Shown: positions 20,576-32,514, counted from the stretch's first letter. The stretch is 64,000 nucleotides of DNA from Balaenoptera acutorostrata (GCF_949987535.1 NC_080067.1:75355985-75419984), one strand, 5' to 3'. Program-made: numbers and translations. The notes: generated by a model from the letters alone, not told the origin.

Positions 20576-22755
20576 TTCCAATATATGTCATACTCTGAGA
20601 ATGGAATAGAAATTAGAAATAAAGAAGCATCTCTGGTCTTGACGCTGCCCTCATGGAATCTGGGAGCAGGGGTAGAAGAAAGGACCAGGATACCCAATAC
20701 ATTATTCTCCTTTTATGAAGTCAAGCTAGTGAACAGTCAGTTAGGTTAGAGGCAGAGGCACATAAATGTAATAAATTAGAAGTCAAAAAGACTTGGGTGT
20801 GAGACCCGACTTGCCCAGCTTTAGCTTTGTACCTCACTTAGCCACTGAGCTACTACCCTCTTTCTTTACAAAATGAAAATTATTTATTACTCACTAGTGG
20901 TGAAGGGGCAGAGACTCTACAAAGGCAAAGAAGATAAAATCCATGACAGTGCGGGACAAACAGCAAAGTGCTAGACATATTAATAATTATGATTACTAGC
21001 ATGTTTATTATATGCAAAGGTATGCACATCAGAAGGTGATGAGGCCAATATACCCAGGTCACCTTAATTCCTTTTGCATAGGCCCTCTCTGGATCTGTAT
21101 ACCTTCCTTCTAGGTGCAAAGCAGCCCCTTAGCACTCTCTAAGGAAATCCCACCCACAAGGACACTCATCTCCCTGCTCTCAATTCTTTCTGGTGGACAC
21201 GTCCTACCTGTGCTGTTCCTAGCAATTATGTCTGCACAGGCCCTGCAAAATGTATCTAAACTGCTTAATGCTACCTGATAAGGTAACGCCTCTCAAGGAC
21301 TTACAACTGTGCCCCTGAATTTGTACATGCCCATGCATATTGAAGGCGAGAGTGAGAAGAACTGCAAATAAAGATGGACACATCTGGAAATATTTTGTGC
21401 TTGTGGGTATGTCTATATATACATATTTAAGTATTATTTATCTAAACCTGCTATATGCAAAAATAAAACAAAATAGTGAGACAGAATTCTAATGTAAGCA
21501 GAATGGGAACTTCCTTGGAGCTCTGAAGAATCTGATTCAGAACACGGCTGCCAAAGGAAATGTCAATCTACACAGAAAACAAACTTATAACCACCGAGGT
21601 GTAGGAACGCATCTGAGAAAGCTCATTCCCAATTCTTTTTCAAATCCCTTTCTCTTCCTCCCCAGGGTTTTCAGACTCTTTAAAGAGATCCAAGAAATTC
21701 CACCGTTTGGGGGAAAATCACTGTGGTAAGGCATGTAATATTAAACCACCCCATGGCCTTGAAAAAAATAAAAAACAAAAAGCATACCCACGCAGAGATA
21801 AAAGAAGAGCTTTAAAAACAATACTCAAAACTCTTCCAAGCACTGAGGCCTGGAGGACATACCTAAATCAAAAGTATTTTTTTAATGTATCTTTAGTTAG
21901 TAAGTCAAAAATTCAAGGAGCATTACAAGAATAAGTGTAAAGGTCCCCTGCAGACATAAAAGGCGATCATGAGAGGGAACACAAAAACTGGAGGTGTTGA
22001 AGTTTTAGAAAGCCACCTGCCGCGCTCCCCTTTTTGCAGAGAATAAAGGGAGAAGGGCTGAAATTAGAAACGCTTATACTCATCCCACAGTTTCAAAGTC
22101 AACTAAGGGGGACAGAGTTTGTTCGAAATGAAAAAGAAAATCAAAGCTCTTTTAATTCAACCACCATAACTTTGTGCTTGAGGGTACAGCAAGGACTTTT
22201 CCTTTTTGCTTTTTTGCTTTTCTTCCCTCCCCACAAACCCTCCACCCTCCCTGTGAAGTTAAGTCACAGTATCTGGGGCAATTGATCAGGAGTTATACCC
22301 ATTTAAATTATAGCCCAATCCTACCAAACCTAAAAAATCTAGAGTTTGTTCTCAAAAGCCTTCGTTGTTTGAAACAGATGAGCAAGGTTTTGCGGTAGGA
22401 AGTTTCTTGTGGTGGGAGGTGACAGGCGGGATCTCCCCAGATGACCAAATAAGAAAAATCCTGCTGAAAGACGGCACTGGTAAGGGCCTGTCAAGCAACC
22501 TTGTCCAGTAGAACAGCCAGATATCAGAGGCTTTGATGAAGCAATTGCTGAATAAATGAAGGCCTAGAAGACCAGGTTTCAGTTGATTAGCACAACCTCT
22601 TAGAAACTTTCATATACAATTTGGGATTGTTGCATACAAATATTTCCTGCAATCACTGGGTGCTGCTGAGTTGTCTCTTAATTTTCACCAGAGCTTACAG
22701 ACAGGAAGCAGGTTGTAGAAAATATTTTACAGAAATCAGAATCAGCAAACCACAT
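20576..22755. other. No gene or clear repeat seen
   Basis: Unique-looking AT-rich DNA. A faint MIR-like order exists at about 20780-20885 ('agacttgggtgtgagacccg', 'tctttacaaaatgaaaatta'). Frames at 21707-21934 and 22034-22285 are lysine/asparagine-rich from A-rich sequence and show no domain. Confidence 0.45.
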
Positions 22756-22759
22756 GTAT

Positions 22760-22880
22760 AATGGAAAGAAAACAGGTTTTAGATCTGAAGGACCTAGGGC
22801 TGAATTCACAAGCTCTGCCTCATAGTAGCTGATTGATTTGATTTAGATAGCTAAACCCCCTGGGCCTTAGTTTCTTGCAT
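22760..22880 (+). repeat. MIR SINE fragment
   Basis: 'aacaggttttagatctgaag', 'gaattcacaagctctgcctc' and 'cccctgggccttagtttctt' follow the MIR A-box-to-core order. Confidence 0.5.
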
Positions 22881-22885
22881 TTCCT

Positions 22886-22922
22886 TCCCCCCGCCACCCC
22901 CCCCCCCCGCTTTTTTTTTTAA
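22886..22922. repeat. C-rich / poly(T) low-complexity tract
   Basis: 'ccttccccccgccacccc', then a run of about a dozen C, then 'g c' and ten or eleven T. On the minus strand this is a G-tract next to poly(A). It lies beside the MIR and probably arose by slippage. Length is likely error-prone in sequencing. Confidence 0.85.
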
Positions 22923-23074
22923 AGCCAACAGCTTATTGTGAAGACAAAATAAGCATCTCCACGAAAAAGCACTTTGAATGAAGTAATGACGCCACAACAG
23001 TGAATGATACCAGCTTCTGATCTTCCACAGTTCCCAGGCTAGCTGGAAAAACAGAGTATATGAATGCAAAAGAC

Positions 23075-23583
23075 AAGGCAGGTACAGTAACCAGCCTCCA
23101 GGGTGGCCCCTGATGATCTCACCTTCTGGTAGTCACATCTTTGAGTGGTCACCTCTCACAATGTACCAGGGCGGGTCAATGTGACCAACAGAAGTGATAG
23201 TTTTCACTTCCAAGATTAGGTAACAAAAAGGCATTTCAGCTTCCATCTAAGTTGGTGTTCCTCTCTCTCTCTCTCTCTCTCTCTGATCACTCACTTTGGG
23301 AAAGCCAGCTGTCATATCATCGCACAGCCCTCTGGAGAGGACCAAGTGGAGAAGAACTCAGGTCTCTGGCCAAAAGCCTCATAATTGAGCTTAGAAATGG
23401 ATCCCCCAACCTCAGTCAAGCCTTCAAATGACCACAGCCCTGGTTAAGAAACCCTGAGCCAGAGCCACGCACCTACCTAAGCCACTCCCAGATGCTTGAC
23501 CCTCTGAAATTGTGGGAGATAACAGATGTTTGTTGTTTTAAGTTGTGGAGGAACCTGTTACACCGCAATAAATCACTAACACA
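23075..23583 (+). repeat. MLT1-type MaLR LTR
   Basis: Ordered landmarks: 'ctccagggtggcccctgatg' near 23096, 'gtagtcacatctttgagtgg' near 23129, 'agattaggtaacaaaaaggc' near 23213, an expanded (CT)n, 'gatcactcactttgggaaag' near 23285, 'agtcaagccttcaaatgacc' near 23416, 'agccactcccagatgcttga' near 23479, and the terminal 'tgtttgttgttttaagttgt' followed by 'ttacaccgcaataaatcact'. Close to full-length solo LTR. Confidence 0.8.
23261..23284. repeat. (CT)12 microsatellite inside the MLT1 LTR
   Basis: A pure CT run where the MLT1 consensus itself carries a shorter CT tract, so it is an in-place expansion. Confidence 0.95.
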
Positions 23584-23589
23584 GTAGGT

Positions 23590-24830
23590 TACACTAAAAG
23601 TTGCAAGGTTTGGAAGAGGAAGAAATCCCTGAAGGCTGGGAGTTGTTTATCAAAGAAGTAAGTTTGGATGGAAGGATGAGTTTGGAAGGGAGCAGCACTG
23701 GGTTGCAGACATGAGTGAACGAGGCAGAGAGGCAGGAAAGCATCACACAGGTTCAACGGGCAGTGCGGAGACAGACAGGATGCCAGCCAGGGCATCTGCC
23801 ACTTCTAATTCAGACCGTGGAGGGTGAGTACAGATCCTTGAGCAAGAAGATGCCTAGGCAGTAACTAGGGCTGAGAGTTCCCACTGGGGGGCATGTAGTA
23901 GAAGATGCATTAGCCACACAAAACCAGAGGCAAGGAAGTCAAGGGGGAGTCTTCCGTAACGCCCCAGGGGAGGAAATAAGGAGCTGACCTAGAGTGCAGC
24001 TGAAGTAAAAATGGAGAGAAGAAATGAATGTGAGATACATCATGAACATGGTCCACCATGTCGAGCATGGCCGTCTGCCAGAGCCTGAGGTGTCTGAATC
24101 TCCACTTGTCATTTAATCTATGTGCAGAGTCAGTTATATGCCTGAGGACACAACTACCACAGGACACATCCTTCAGTCATTCATATAACATGCTGTTCTG
24201 GCATACGACACATTGCACTACGAAATTAATGCCATAAATATCGGAGATGATTTAGACACAAAATTAGAGTGAATGTGTAAGCTTTGTTTCCTCTTAAATC
24301 ACCTCGACTGCAAGAATGGACTCCAAATTACACTGTTATCCTTAATAATGTCAAATACTAATAAAAGAGGACACTGTGTAAGTGACACTCAGAAAATTCA
24401 AAAACAATCCTTCACGCCAGCGATAGGTCGGAGGAGGAAAGCCCTAAGAAACAATATTAGTACTATCAATCTCGCCCAGTCATCTATGTAACAGGAGAAA
24501 AATCACCAAAATGCCAATGGAGATTCAGACAACATTTACACTGTGGGATCCCTGGGGTTCTCTGGGAAGTGACACTATCCAATTACTCAGAGGCTGCCGA
24601 AGCTGCCGCTAATGTTGAGAGCGGTGAGGGCCATTCTGGTGAAATTACAGCAGGACGGCTGACAAAGGGGCCCCACCCTTTGGCTGACTGTCTTTGACTC
24701 ACAGAGTCTCCAAGGGCCTGGAGGAGAGACAGCAGCGTGCCACACATGGTGGGAAGAGCACACGTGGCCATCCCTTCCCAGACCTATAAGGCTAGCGCCC
24801 ATGTGCGGGAGGTCGTCTGGCCCACACCCA
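23590..24830. other. No gene or clear repeat seen
   Basis: Unique-looking. Minus-strand frames at 23589-23795, 23910-24167 and 24583-24802 have no recognisable product. The 24560-24800 part is moderately GC-rich without CpG enrichment. Confidence 0.45.
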
Positions 24831-24834
24831 TTTG

Positions 24835-24965
24835 ACAGCTAGGGAAACTGAGGCTGAGAGAGACTTAAGCGAGACTTAAAGCTACTGGCCCAGGTCGCGC
24901 AGCCTAGTGAATCGACTGGGACTACATCCTGGTTTCTCTAACCCCCAGCCCAGCACTCTTCTCGC
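24835..24965 (-). repeat. MIR SINE fragment, reverse orientation
   Basis: 'acagctagggaaactgaggc' near 24834, 'aagctactggcccaggtcgc' near 24879 and 'cagcctagtgaatcgactgg' follow the reverse complement of MIR ('cagatgaggaaactgaggc...cccaaggtcacacagctagt'). Confidence 0.6.
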
Positions 24966-25139
24966 TTCCTTCCACCCCACGGTGGTCAGCAAGAAGAAGA
25001 TGAAGGCAGATTCTCTGAGCCTCCAGGGAACGCACTGTGCTCTGACATTCACTTCCACCCGGAAGCAAAACCGGAACCCTTCAGTTCAGCACACTTTGAG
25101 CATCTACCCTACACCCAGCACTCTGCCAGGTCCTGTGAG

Positions 25140-25530
25140 GTAGAGATGAGTCTGTGAGCAAATGGAAGCAGGGATTGGGGCACTTTCGTGGAGGCAGAAG
25201 ATGGTCATAGCTGACTAACCGAAGGCTGACTATCACGGGCGAGGGGAGAGCAGACTTACTGGAGAAGAAGGTGACATTCAGAGTGCAGCTAGGGTCCTAA
25301 CGGGGAGGTGGTGGCAGAGGCCATTCAGAAAGTCTGGGAAGGCCATGGTGCGCGCCGGAAGGCTGGCTCTAGGGAGGCCTGAGAAGGAGATGGCTAGGAG
25401 GCCAGGTGCACAGGGAGGCTTGGAATTCCAAGAGAAATGTGAACTTTATCTCTCAGGCAATGGGGAGACATGGACACTTTTACAAAGGGAGTAACGCGAT
25501 TCCACCCCAGACAGGGAGGGTCTCCATCAG
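25140..25530 (-). repeat. Probable L2 LINE fragment, reverse orientation
   Basis: 'caggcaatggggagacatgg' near 25456, 'aaagggagtaacgcgattcc' near 25484 and the upstream 'gcagaggccattcagaaagt' resemble the reverse complement of the L2 stretch around 'cttccatggctccccattgcc'. It also holds the GC-rich 'ggtgcgcgccggaaggctgg' at 25348. Moderate confidence only. Confidence 0.4.
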
Positions 25531-25977
25531 CCCCATCTGTAGCTTGCTAAAGAACGTAAGATCGTCTGTCACTAAGGCTGTCCTTTCGGGGGAACTACAA
25601 AAGACAAGGACTGAAAGCAAGCTCCTTCCTGTGTTTGACATGTCCTAGCAGAATGCCGATTAGCCTTCCAGGGAGTGAAGGTGCGAAGCACCCAGCTTCA
25701 GGAACCGTGCTTCTCCTCCTGCTGTGATGGCACAGGACTGTCATCACCACTTCGGGACAGCTCTGCTAACACCATGCCGTATCGGGACGGAAGAGATGCC
25801 AAGCATCCTACTTGGCTCAAAAGCAATAGAGGTAGGGACGTTTGCGCCTGAAAATTGGACTTGATAAAGTCACAGAAAGATAAACATCTATTTGGGAAAT
25901 AGTGAAATCTGCCAAAGGGCACATGTACAGTACGTACATATAAACAACTACAGCTGGGTCAGGGAAGAAAGAGCTCC

Positions 25978-26160
25978 AGACGTTGGAAGGGGACGCCTGT
26001 ATTTCCATCCTGGCTCTGCGACTTACCAGCCGCCTAACCTGCAGGTTATTTCACTTTCCTGAGCCTTGGTTTCCTCATCCGTTAAACAGAAATAAATGCC
26101 CTCTTCTTTGTCCACATGTCAAGAAGCCTGAGGGAGAGAGGTGCTCACGCAGTGCCCAGC
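25978..26160 (+). repeat. MIR SINE fragment
   Basis: 'atcctggctctgcgacttac' near 26006, 'tttcctgagccttggtttcc' near 26055 and 'tcatccgttaaacagaaata' show the MIR body in order; the end near 26150 'cagtgcccagcccagg' fits the MIR 3' portion. Confidence 0.65.
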
Positions 26161-26664
26161 CCAGGATGTAAGCAGCCAGAGCTACCCTCCTAGCAGAGTC
26201 GGACAAGCAGCCTCCTGAAATGGACTCCCCGTTTGCAGACTGAGTCCCAAACCGCCAGCTTTGGGCCAGAGCTCTTGCCCTCCCAGCTCTGGAGCGACCA
26301 CTCTCCATTGCTGATTATGAAATATGCTGCTGTCGTCCAGGTTTTGATGTCTGCTCAGTTGTGCTCCTTCTAGTTGCGCCTCCCTTGGTCAGAAACCTAC
26401 ACTGAAACCACCTGAATGGGGTCCACCCCACCGGCCAAGTCTCAGGAGACACTTTACCTCGTCCCAGTCTCTGCGATGGTCGGGCCTGGATACACAATGC
26501 CCATCGACATTCAAGTTTATTTTACCCTTGGAAGGAATGGGTTTAGACAATGTTTGTTAGCCCGGAAGGCTAGTTAGTGCTCATGTGATTAACTCTCTCT
26601 ACATTCCTTGCCTTGGTGTGAGTGGATGCCCTCAATCATGTGGTTACTTCAGAGACATCAGCAC

Positions 26665-27022
26665 TGGGCTTCCCTGGTGGCGCAGTGGCTGAGAGTCTGC
26701 CTGCTAATGCAGGGGACGCGGGTTCGAGCCCCGGTCTGGGAAGATCCCACATGCCGCGGAGCAACTGGGCCCGTGAGCCACAACTACTGAGCCTGCGCGT
26801 CTGGAGCCTGTGCTCCGCGACAAGAGAGGCCGCGATAGAGAAGAGGCCCGCGCACCGCGATGAAGAGTGGCCCCCGCTTGCCGCAACTAGAGAAAGCCCT
26901 CGCACAGAAACGAAGACCCAACACAGCCAAAAATAAATATAAATAAATAAATAAATAAATAGAATAGAATAGAATAGAATACCATGGCCAAAAATTAGTA
27001 AAAATAAACAAAAAAAAAAGAA
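26665..27022 (+). mobile_element. CHR-2 SINE with (AAAT)n/(AGAAT)n tail
   Basis: Short-body CHR-2: 'gggcttccctggtggcgcag', B box 'gggttcgagccccggtctgg', 'gcctgcgcgtctggagcctg', and 'gaagacccaacacagcc'. The tail has grown into (aaat)n, then (agaat)n at about 26961-26980, then a further A-rich block. The repeat 'acatcagcac' at 26655-26664 and 27023-27032 brackets the whole unit, showing that the odd tail belongs to the insertion. Internal A and B boxes of the Pol III promoter look intact. Confidence 0.95.
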
Positions 27023-27034
27023 ACATCAGCACCT

Positions 27035-28495
27035 TTTCCCTAAAACCTCTGGCAATCTCCATTCCCCTCTCCCCCCGCCACGGTGCTGCTCGCCTTGCCC
27101 TTTCCTGCCCTTTCAAAGACTGATGGGCAGATACACCACACTGCTAACATGATGCCAAAGCGCCCACGCAATCCAGAAACACAGGTGATGAGGTAAACAA
27201 AATGGTAGCACCCACTTCTGTTCCCCAGCAGATCTCTCCCCTGTCATTTCTCTCCTCTGGCAAGTGGAGCCAGCAAAACCCCCTGAGGGAGACGGGGTGG
27301 AGGTTTAAGTGCCTCTGTGACAAAGCTCCCACGTTCTGACAGGCTGCGGACCCCAGAGGGAGATGAAATGCTTCAACACCCTTCCCTGCCCATGACCCCT
27401 TCCCCACGTTAACCCCCAGGGCCCCATTCCAGCCTCTTCCTTCACAAGGACACCATTCACACACGGCCCATGTTTTGCCTTAAAAAAGAGAAGCCTGAAT
27501 AAGTAAAGAGCCCCTCTTTGATCTGCAGGAGAAAGTCTACCTCCAAGCCTCCCATCCCTCAGCCAGAGGGTTGGCAACGTCTTCCCTCATTTCCTCCAGA
27601 GGGAGGGCAACAAGATTAAAGCTCTGGCCCTTTAGTTCTCACTTGGAACTTTTACAATGGGTGATTAACAGCCTCTTAACAAGAGTGATCCTCTACTCAC
27701 CAAAGATTTGACTGCTAAGTAAATCGGATTCAAAAGTAAAAGAAACACATGTATTCATTGTCCTACTTCCTTGGGAAGCTCAGAAGTTGCAGACTTCAGT
27801 GATGAGAAGCCTAAAGAATTGTAAAAGAAGGATTATAGGGTGACTGGCGCTTTCTTCAAATGACATAATTTACTGAGTAAGGGTGTTTTTTTTTTCCATA
27901 TGTAATTAAGAGCCAGGGAAAAAGCAACTCCAACCACTTCATTCGTTACTAGTCTCAGGAAGAACATTACACCATCCCTAACTCAGGCAATGGCATGTGA
28001 GACTATGGTACGGGCAGCTGTGTGCATGGGACCTTGATTCCTGCAAACATTTTTGTTAAATGCCAGTTAATTTAAGCTCTCCCAGATGACCTGATTTCAG
28101 GGTTCCCTGAACCCCTTTATTTGGAGGTAGCAACCAGAGCCCAGATGCAGGGAAAACTAACCACATGGAAGCAGAGTCTCCGGGAATCCCCTGGGAGAAG
28201 CCATTCCTGAGTCTTCACGGTCTCAGGGTCACAGAGTTGGAAGGAATCTAAGGCTTTATTAGACCCCAAGACAATCGCACAATTATTTGTCAAAACAAGA
28301 TCCAGATGATTGGGGTCTCAGAGACCCAATATTACTTTGCTGATTAAGGGTTGAAAATAAACTCACAATCAGGCAAAGGCATAGGTTCTCCATTTAATTA
28401 TCCAGCGATTAAGAAACATTAGACCTGTCAGACCCAATCTTTTGGGAAATGCTTGACAAACATCAGATTGCTCCCTCCCTAAAATCAACCAAAGA
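27035..28495. other. No gene or clear repeat seen
   Basis: Unique-looking. The 27050-27600 part is moderately GC-rich, and two overlapping minus-strand frames (27144-27464, 27305-27577) run through it. Neither matches a known family, and they use different frames, so neither is supported. Confidence 0.4.
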
Positions 28496-28499
28496 CACT

Positions 28500-28720
28500 A
28501 AAAAGAACAGGGGCTTTTGAGTAGATTAAAACTGATTCTAAATCTTGGCTCTGCCACTAACTAGTAGTTAGGCATCTTGGGAATGGTGTCTCTCAAAGGG
28601 TAATTTTCCTCATTATGAAATAGAAAGAATAACAATTTTCATGAAGAGTTGGGATTAAATGAGATAGCACATGACAGGATGTCTCTTGATACATAGTAGG
28701 TACTTCATCTTCCTTCATTC
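28500..28720 (+). repeat. MIR SINE
   Basis: 'aatcttggctctgccactaa' near 28541, 'ctagtagttaggcatcttgg', 'ttgggattaaatgagatagc' near 28649 and 'atacatagtaggtacttcat' near 28690 give the full MIR order. Confidence 0.75.
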
Positions 28721-28724
28721 CCAG

Positions 28725-29812
28725 GTTATACAACAATGGAACACCGTAACACCCCAAATCAGAGTTCTTGCAGGACAAACAATTCCCAATTCAACACAGC
28801 AGCAAATCAGTTGCTCAGACTTTTTACAAACTCAGTACCCCATCAACCTAGTCGACAACTTACTTTTCACCGACTACAACACCCTAAAGCTGTTTGCAGA
28901 GCACTGTCTTCTAGAGATGGAAATGATTATTTGGACACTATCTGAAAAATGTAAACAGTTGCATCCATTTAACATGGGGTTGAAATACTCTAGCTGAATC
29001 AGAGCAGGCAAAATTGATAAACAAAAATGAAAATTCCATCAACCAGATTCAAATAGAAACTCCATTTGGGCTTAGTTTCAAAGTACTGTACACTCTCAAA
29101 AATAAAATATAAGCAACCAAAATATATTTATGTCTACAGCTGTGACATTAACATTAGCGGCAGCTTGTTTACATGTCTCAGCCAAGAAATGCTCGTCCAT
29201 CTGGTCACATACCCAGCATTACACACATATTTTAAAGTTATGCAAATATTTCCTATATGAAAACACAGAGGTTATTTCATGTAGACAAATCTGGAAGAAG
29301 TCAAGTGCAAATATGCTGCAAAGATACTGCTTAACCCACAAAAACTGACATTTTCCTTTCAACCTGCCAGTTAAATGCCTGCTCTGCTTTTTCATTCATT
29401 CACCCACCTCTACAAACGTTTGCATTGACATTTTGCCAAAGAGTTATCCCACAAATCCCTAACGGGGAGGGGAGAAGGGAATACAACAATTATACACAAA
29501 TTTCAAACACTGGAGGTGTCTTCAAAAATATTCTCGCCCAGAGAAGGCCCAACATCAAGCCAGACTTTTAAAAGTGACATCAGGACTTTATTATTATTAT
29601 ACATTTATGCCACAAGAGGCTGTCCATTCATATAGGAGATAATTCCTGACCCACTTCCTACTCCAAACAAAGTAAGTTGAGATTGTGACAGACCCACTAT
29701 TTTGCAGACTAAAACTATACTTCTGAGTTCATATTTCTAACCTGAACAAAACCTTGTAAAATGGAATAAACCAAGCTACAACAGTTTAATACACTAGCAT
29801 CCAGGAGCTACG
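28725..29812. other. No gene or clear repeat seen
   Basis: Unique-looking AT-rich sequence. Plus-strand frames at 28671-28997 and 28736-28945 overlap in different phases and resemble no known protein. Confidence 0.45.
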
Positions 29813-29815
<3 letters not shown>

Positions 29816-29877
<62 letters not shown>

Positions 29878-29878
29878 C

Positions 29879-29943
<65 letters not shown>
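29816..29943. repeat. Compound palindromic microsatellite (TG)n(TA)n(CA)n
   Basis: (TG) from 29816 to 29870, (AT)-rich with two 'acat' interruptions from 29871 to 29920, and (AC) to 29942. The TG arm is the reverse complement of the CA arm, so the block can fold into a hairpin or cruciform. The arms are unequal (about 55 versus 22 bases). Confidence 0.97.
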
Positions 29944-30289
29944 TCTCTATTTCTTAAAGTATACACTTAAGGTATACAAATGATTCAGTACTAATTGCCA
30001 GATCTTCCTAGAATAAAATCCAAAGCCTGGTCACGTACAGCCAGCAGCAGGAAAACCCATCCCCATGACCATGGCATTGGATAAGCTTCTGCTATAGAAA
30101 GTGTTATTTCCCCTTGAGGCTCTGATTGACCACAGACAAGGAAAAGCAAATGTATTCAGAGGGCCCCTGGGAGACTAACAGAGAACTCTAGAATTCCCCA
30201 AGTTCTGGATCCACCACAGTTATGATTTTTTTATTTCTTGAGTAGTTAATCTGTCTACACAAAGAAGTGTACTTAACGTATTACAGATT

Positions 30290-30704
30290 CAATACCATTA
30301 TAAGATTCTCAACGCTGCAGCCAGAGAGATCATTTTAAAGCACACGTGCAAATGTGTCACTCCCCTGTTCAGTCCTGAAATGCCATCCCACTTAGAGGAA
30401 AGGCTGGAGTCCTCCCAATGGCCAGAGGGGTGACAAGCCTTGCTTTCCCACCACTTTCCTCTGCTGTGCTCACACCAGCTACACTTGCCCCCTTGCTGTT
30501 CCTTGACCATCTTTAGAATTCTGCCCTGGCTGGAAGACTCTTCTCCAATGTTCTCACAGCTCATCTCTAACCATCTGCAAGTTTTTGCTTTAGTATCACC
30601 ATCTTACTCTATTCAAAATTGCAACCTCTTCCCATTGCCTTTTACCCTGCTCTACTTTTCCTTTTTTTTCATGACACTTACTGTATTCAATAAAAAACAA
30701 AATG
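30290..30704 (+). repeat. L2 LINE, left part (interrupted by SINE)
   Basis: Long L2 stretch with 'gtgtcactcccctgttcagt' near 30355, 'tcccacttagaggaaaggct' near 30388, 'ctttcctctgctgtgctcac' near 30453, 'ccttgctgttccttgaccat' near 30492 and 'ttttcatgacacttactgta' near 30665, in L2 consensus order. Confidence 0.8.
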
Positions 30705-31020
30705 GGACTTCCCTGGTGGCACAGTGGTTAAGAACCCACCTGCCAATGCAGGGGACACAGGTTCGATCCCTGGTCTGGGAAGATCCCACATGCCGCGGAG
30801 CAACTAAGCCTGAGAGCCACAACTACTGAGCCCGCGTGCTGCAACTACTGAAGGCCGCGCACCTAGAGCCCATGCTCCACAACAAGAGAAGCCACTGCAA
30901 TGAGAAGCCCGTGCACCGCAACAATGAGTAGCCCCCACTTGCCGCAACTAGATAGCCTGCATGTAGCAACGAAGACCCAACACAGCCAAAAAACTTTTTA
31001 ATAAAAATTTTAAATAAATA
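30705..31020 (+). mobile_element. CHR-2 SINE, long-body subtype
   Basis: 'ggacttccctggtggcacag', B box 'ggttcgatccctggtctggg', the long-body block 'gcgtgctgcaactactgaag', then 'gcccatgctccacaacaaga' and 'gaagacccaacacagcc' with an A/T tail. Target repeat 'aaaaacaaaatg' at 30693-30704 and 31021-31032. It lies inside the L2, whose 3' end resumes directly after. Confidence 0.95.
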
Positions 31021-31032
31021 AAAAACAAAATG

Positions 31033-31205
31033 ATAATTTATTATCATGTCAATTGTTTATTGTCTGTTTTCCCCTGCTGGAATGTTTAAGTTCCAAGAGA
31101 GTGGGAGTCCTTCTCCAGTTCGTTCAATGATGTATGCCTCAAGTGCCTAGAACACTTCCTGATGCATAGTAGGGCCTCAAATATTGGCTGAGTGAATAAC
31201 TGAAC
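31033..31205 (+). repeat. L2 LINE, right part with 3' end
   Basis: Continues with 'ttgtttattgtctgttttcc' near 31052, 'aagttccaagagagtgggag', 'caagtgcctagaacacttcc' near 31139 and the end 'attggctgagtgaataac'. Confidence 0.75.
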
Positions 31206-31209
31206 TGCC

Positions 31210-31948
31210 AGAGACGGAAGTGCTATATGACAGAACGACTCCCTGGGGCTCTGCTAAGGCAGAGACTAGGCCTGAAGATTCCATCTCCTAGGGCGTTCAC
31301 TCTACAATGCCACAGGAAAGGACCTGGACAGAACTCCTGGAAAGGACCCCAGGCAGATGCTGGACAAAAGCTCAAGCAGAATAACAGAAAGATGGACAGA
31401 CTTGGACAAGACGTACACCGCCCAAAAAGCAAGCATCTCATCCCTGCAGGGTTCAGCACCTTCCAAGGCACCCTACTGCATGGACTCTTCAATTCGAGGT
31501 TTCAATTCAAGGCTCTCCAGTCTGGCACCCAGCGTGGTTATCTCATTCACTCCGTCACTCGTCACATGTGTGGTGAGCCAGCCACCAATCTCAGCCCTGC
31601 ATGTGCTCCTCTACATGCCACCGAAAGAGCTGCTTGTCCCTGCCTGCCCCCAGCCCCACCCACGTGCACAGACTGTCTGGGAACCTCAGGCTCAGCCCGG
31701 CCCATTGCCTGAGTCAGCCATTGGCCTGGATCACTTTTGCTGACCTAAATCCACGGTGCACCATCATCCAAAGCGCATGTAAGAACGATTCAGAGTACAA
31801 CACGCATTGTATCAGCCACCCTCAAACCACGAGCCACCCCGGACTCGAGCTACTGACCCATACAGCAGTTTAAGACTTTTGTAGCCTTCTTCCATGTTTA
31901 TAATCACTTTTAAATGCTTTATATCCTCTGACTTGTAATGCGGGTGGG
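31210..31948. other. No gene; 161-codon open frame without support
   Basis: The plus-strand frame 31227-31712 is the longest one not obviously in a repeat. Two other frames are open across the same bases (31357-31743 plus, 31223-31492 minus). No domain, signal peptide or splice evidence is visible, so I treat it as chance in moderately GC-rich DNA. Confidence 0.4.
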
Positions 31949-31949
31949 G

Positions 31950-32045
31950 GTTAAGAGCACAGACTGTAGTTAAAACAAGCCTGCTCTGCCAGTTACTAGC
32001 TGTGCCAATTACTAGGTTTACAATGGTGATTGCAAGTGCACCTAC
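31950..32045 (+). repeat. MIR SINE fragment
   Basis: 'ggggttaagagcacagactg' near 31947, then 'ctgctctgccagttactagc' and 'tgtgccaattactagg', matching the MIR head and core. Confidence 0.65.
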
Positions 32046-32124
32046 CGTAGGTTAAGTGTGAGGACAGACAAATTTAAGAAGGCAAAGCTCATGGAACAGT
32101 GAACATAGAAACACCCCAAGCAAA

Positions 32125-32510
32125 TACTCAAGATATTACTCCCATAAATGAAATGGAGTATATCTACACAATGGAATATTATTTGGCTATAAAAAGAAAT
32201 GAAGTTCTGATACATGCTACAAAATGGATGAACCTTGAAAACCTGCTAAATGAAAGAAGCCAGACACAAAAGGCCACATGTTATATGATACCATTTATAT
32301 GCAATGTCTAGGATAGGCAAATCTATATTCAGAAAGTAGATTTAGTGGTTGCCAGGGGTTGCTATGGAGGAGGGAAAGGAAAATGACTGCTCATGGGTAT
32401 GGGCTTTCTTTCAAGGTGATGAAAATGTTCTCGAATTAGAGAGTGGTGATTGCTGTACAACGCTGTTAAGTAGACTAAAACCACTAAATTGCACACTTTA
32501 AAGAAAAAGG
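32125..32510 (+). mobile_element. Old L1 (L1M-type) 3' end
   Basis: 'tatatctacacaatggaata', 'ttatttggctataaaaagaa', 'gaagttctgatacatgctac', 'atggatgaaccttgaaaacc' are the decayed L1 ORF2 tail, followed by the 3' UTR 'gtggttgccaggggttgcta' and terminal 'aaattgcacactttaaagaa'. Coding capacity is lost to multiple stops. Confidence 0.85.
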
Positions 32511-32514
32511 GCAT

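Noticed and set aside
27144..27577. Possible minus-strand gene in GC-rich DNA
   Set aside because: The two frames are in different phases, overlap and match nothing recognisable. GC-rich DNA has fewer chance stops.
31227..31712. 161-codon frame outside obvious repeats
   Set aside because: Two further frames are open over the same bases, and no domain, splice pair or promoter was visible. Kept only as a region note.
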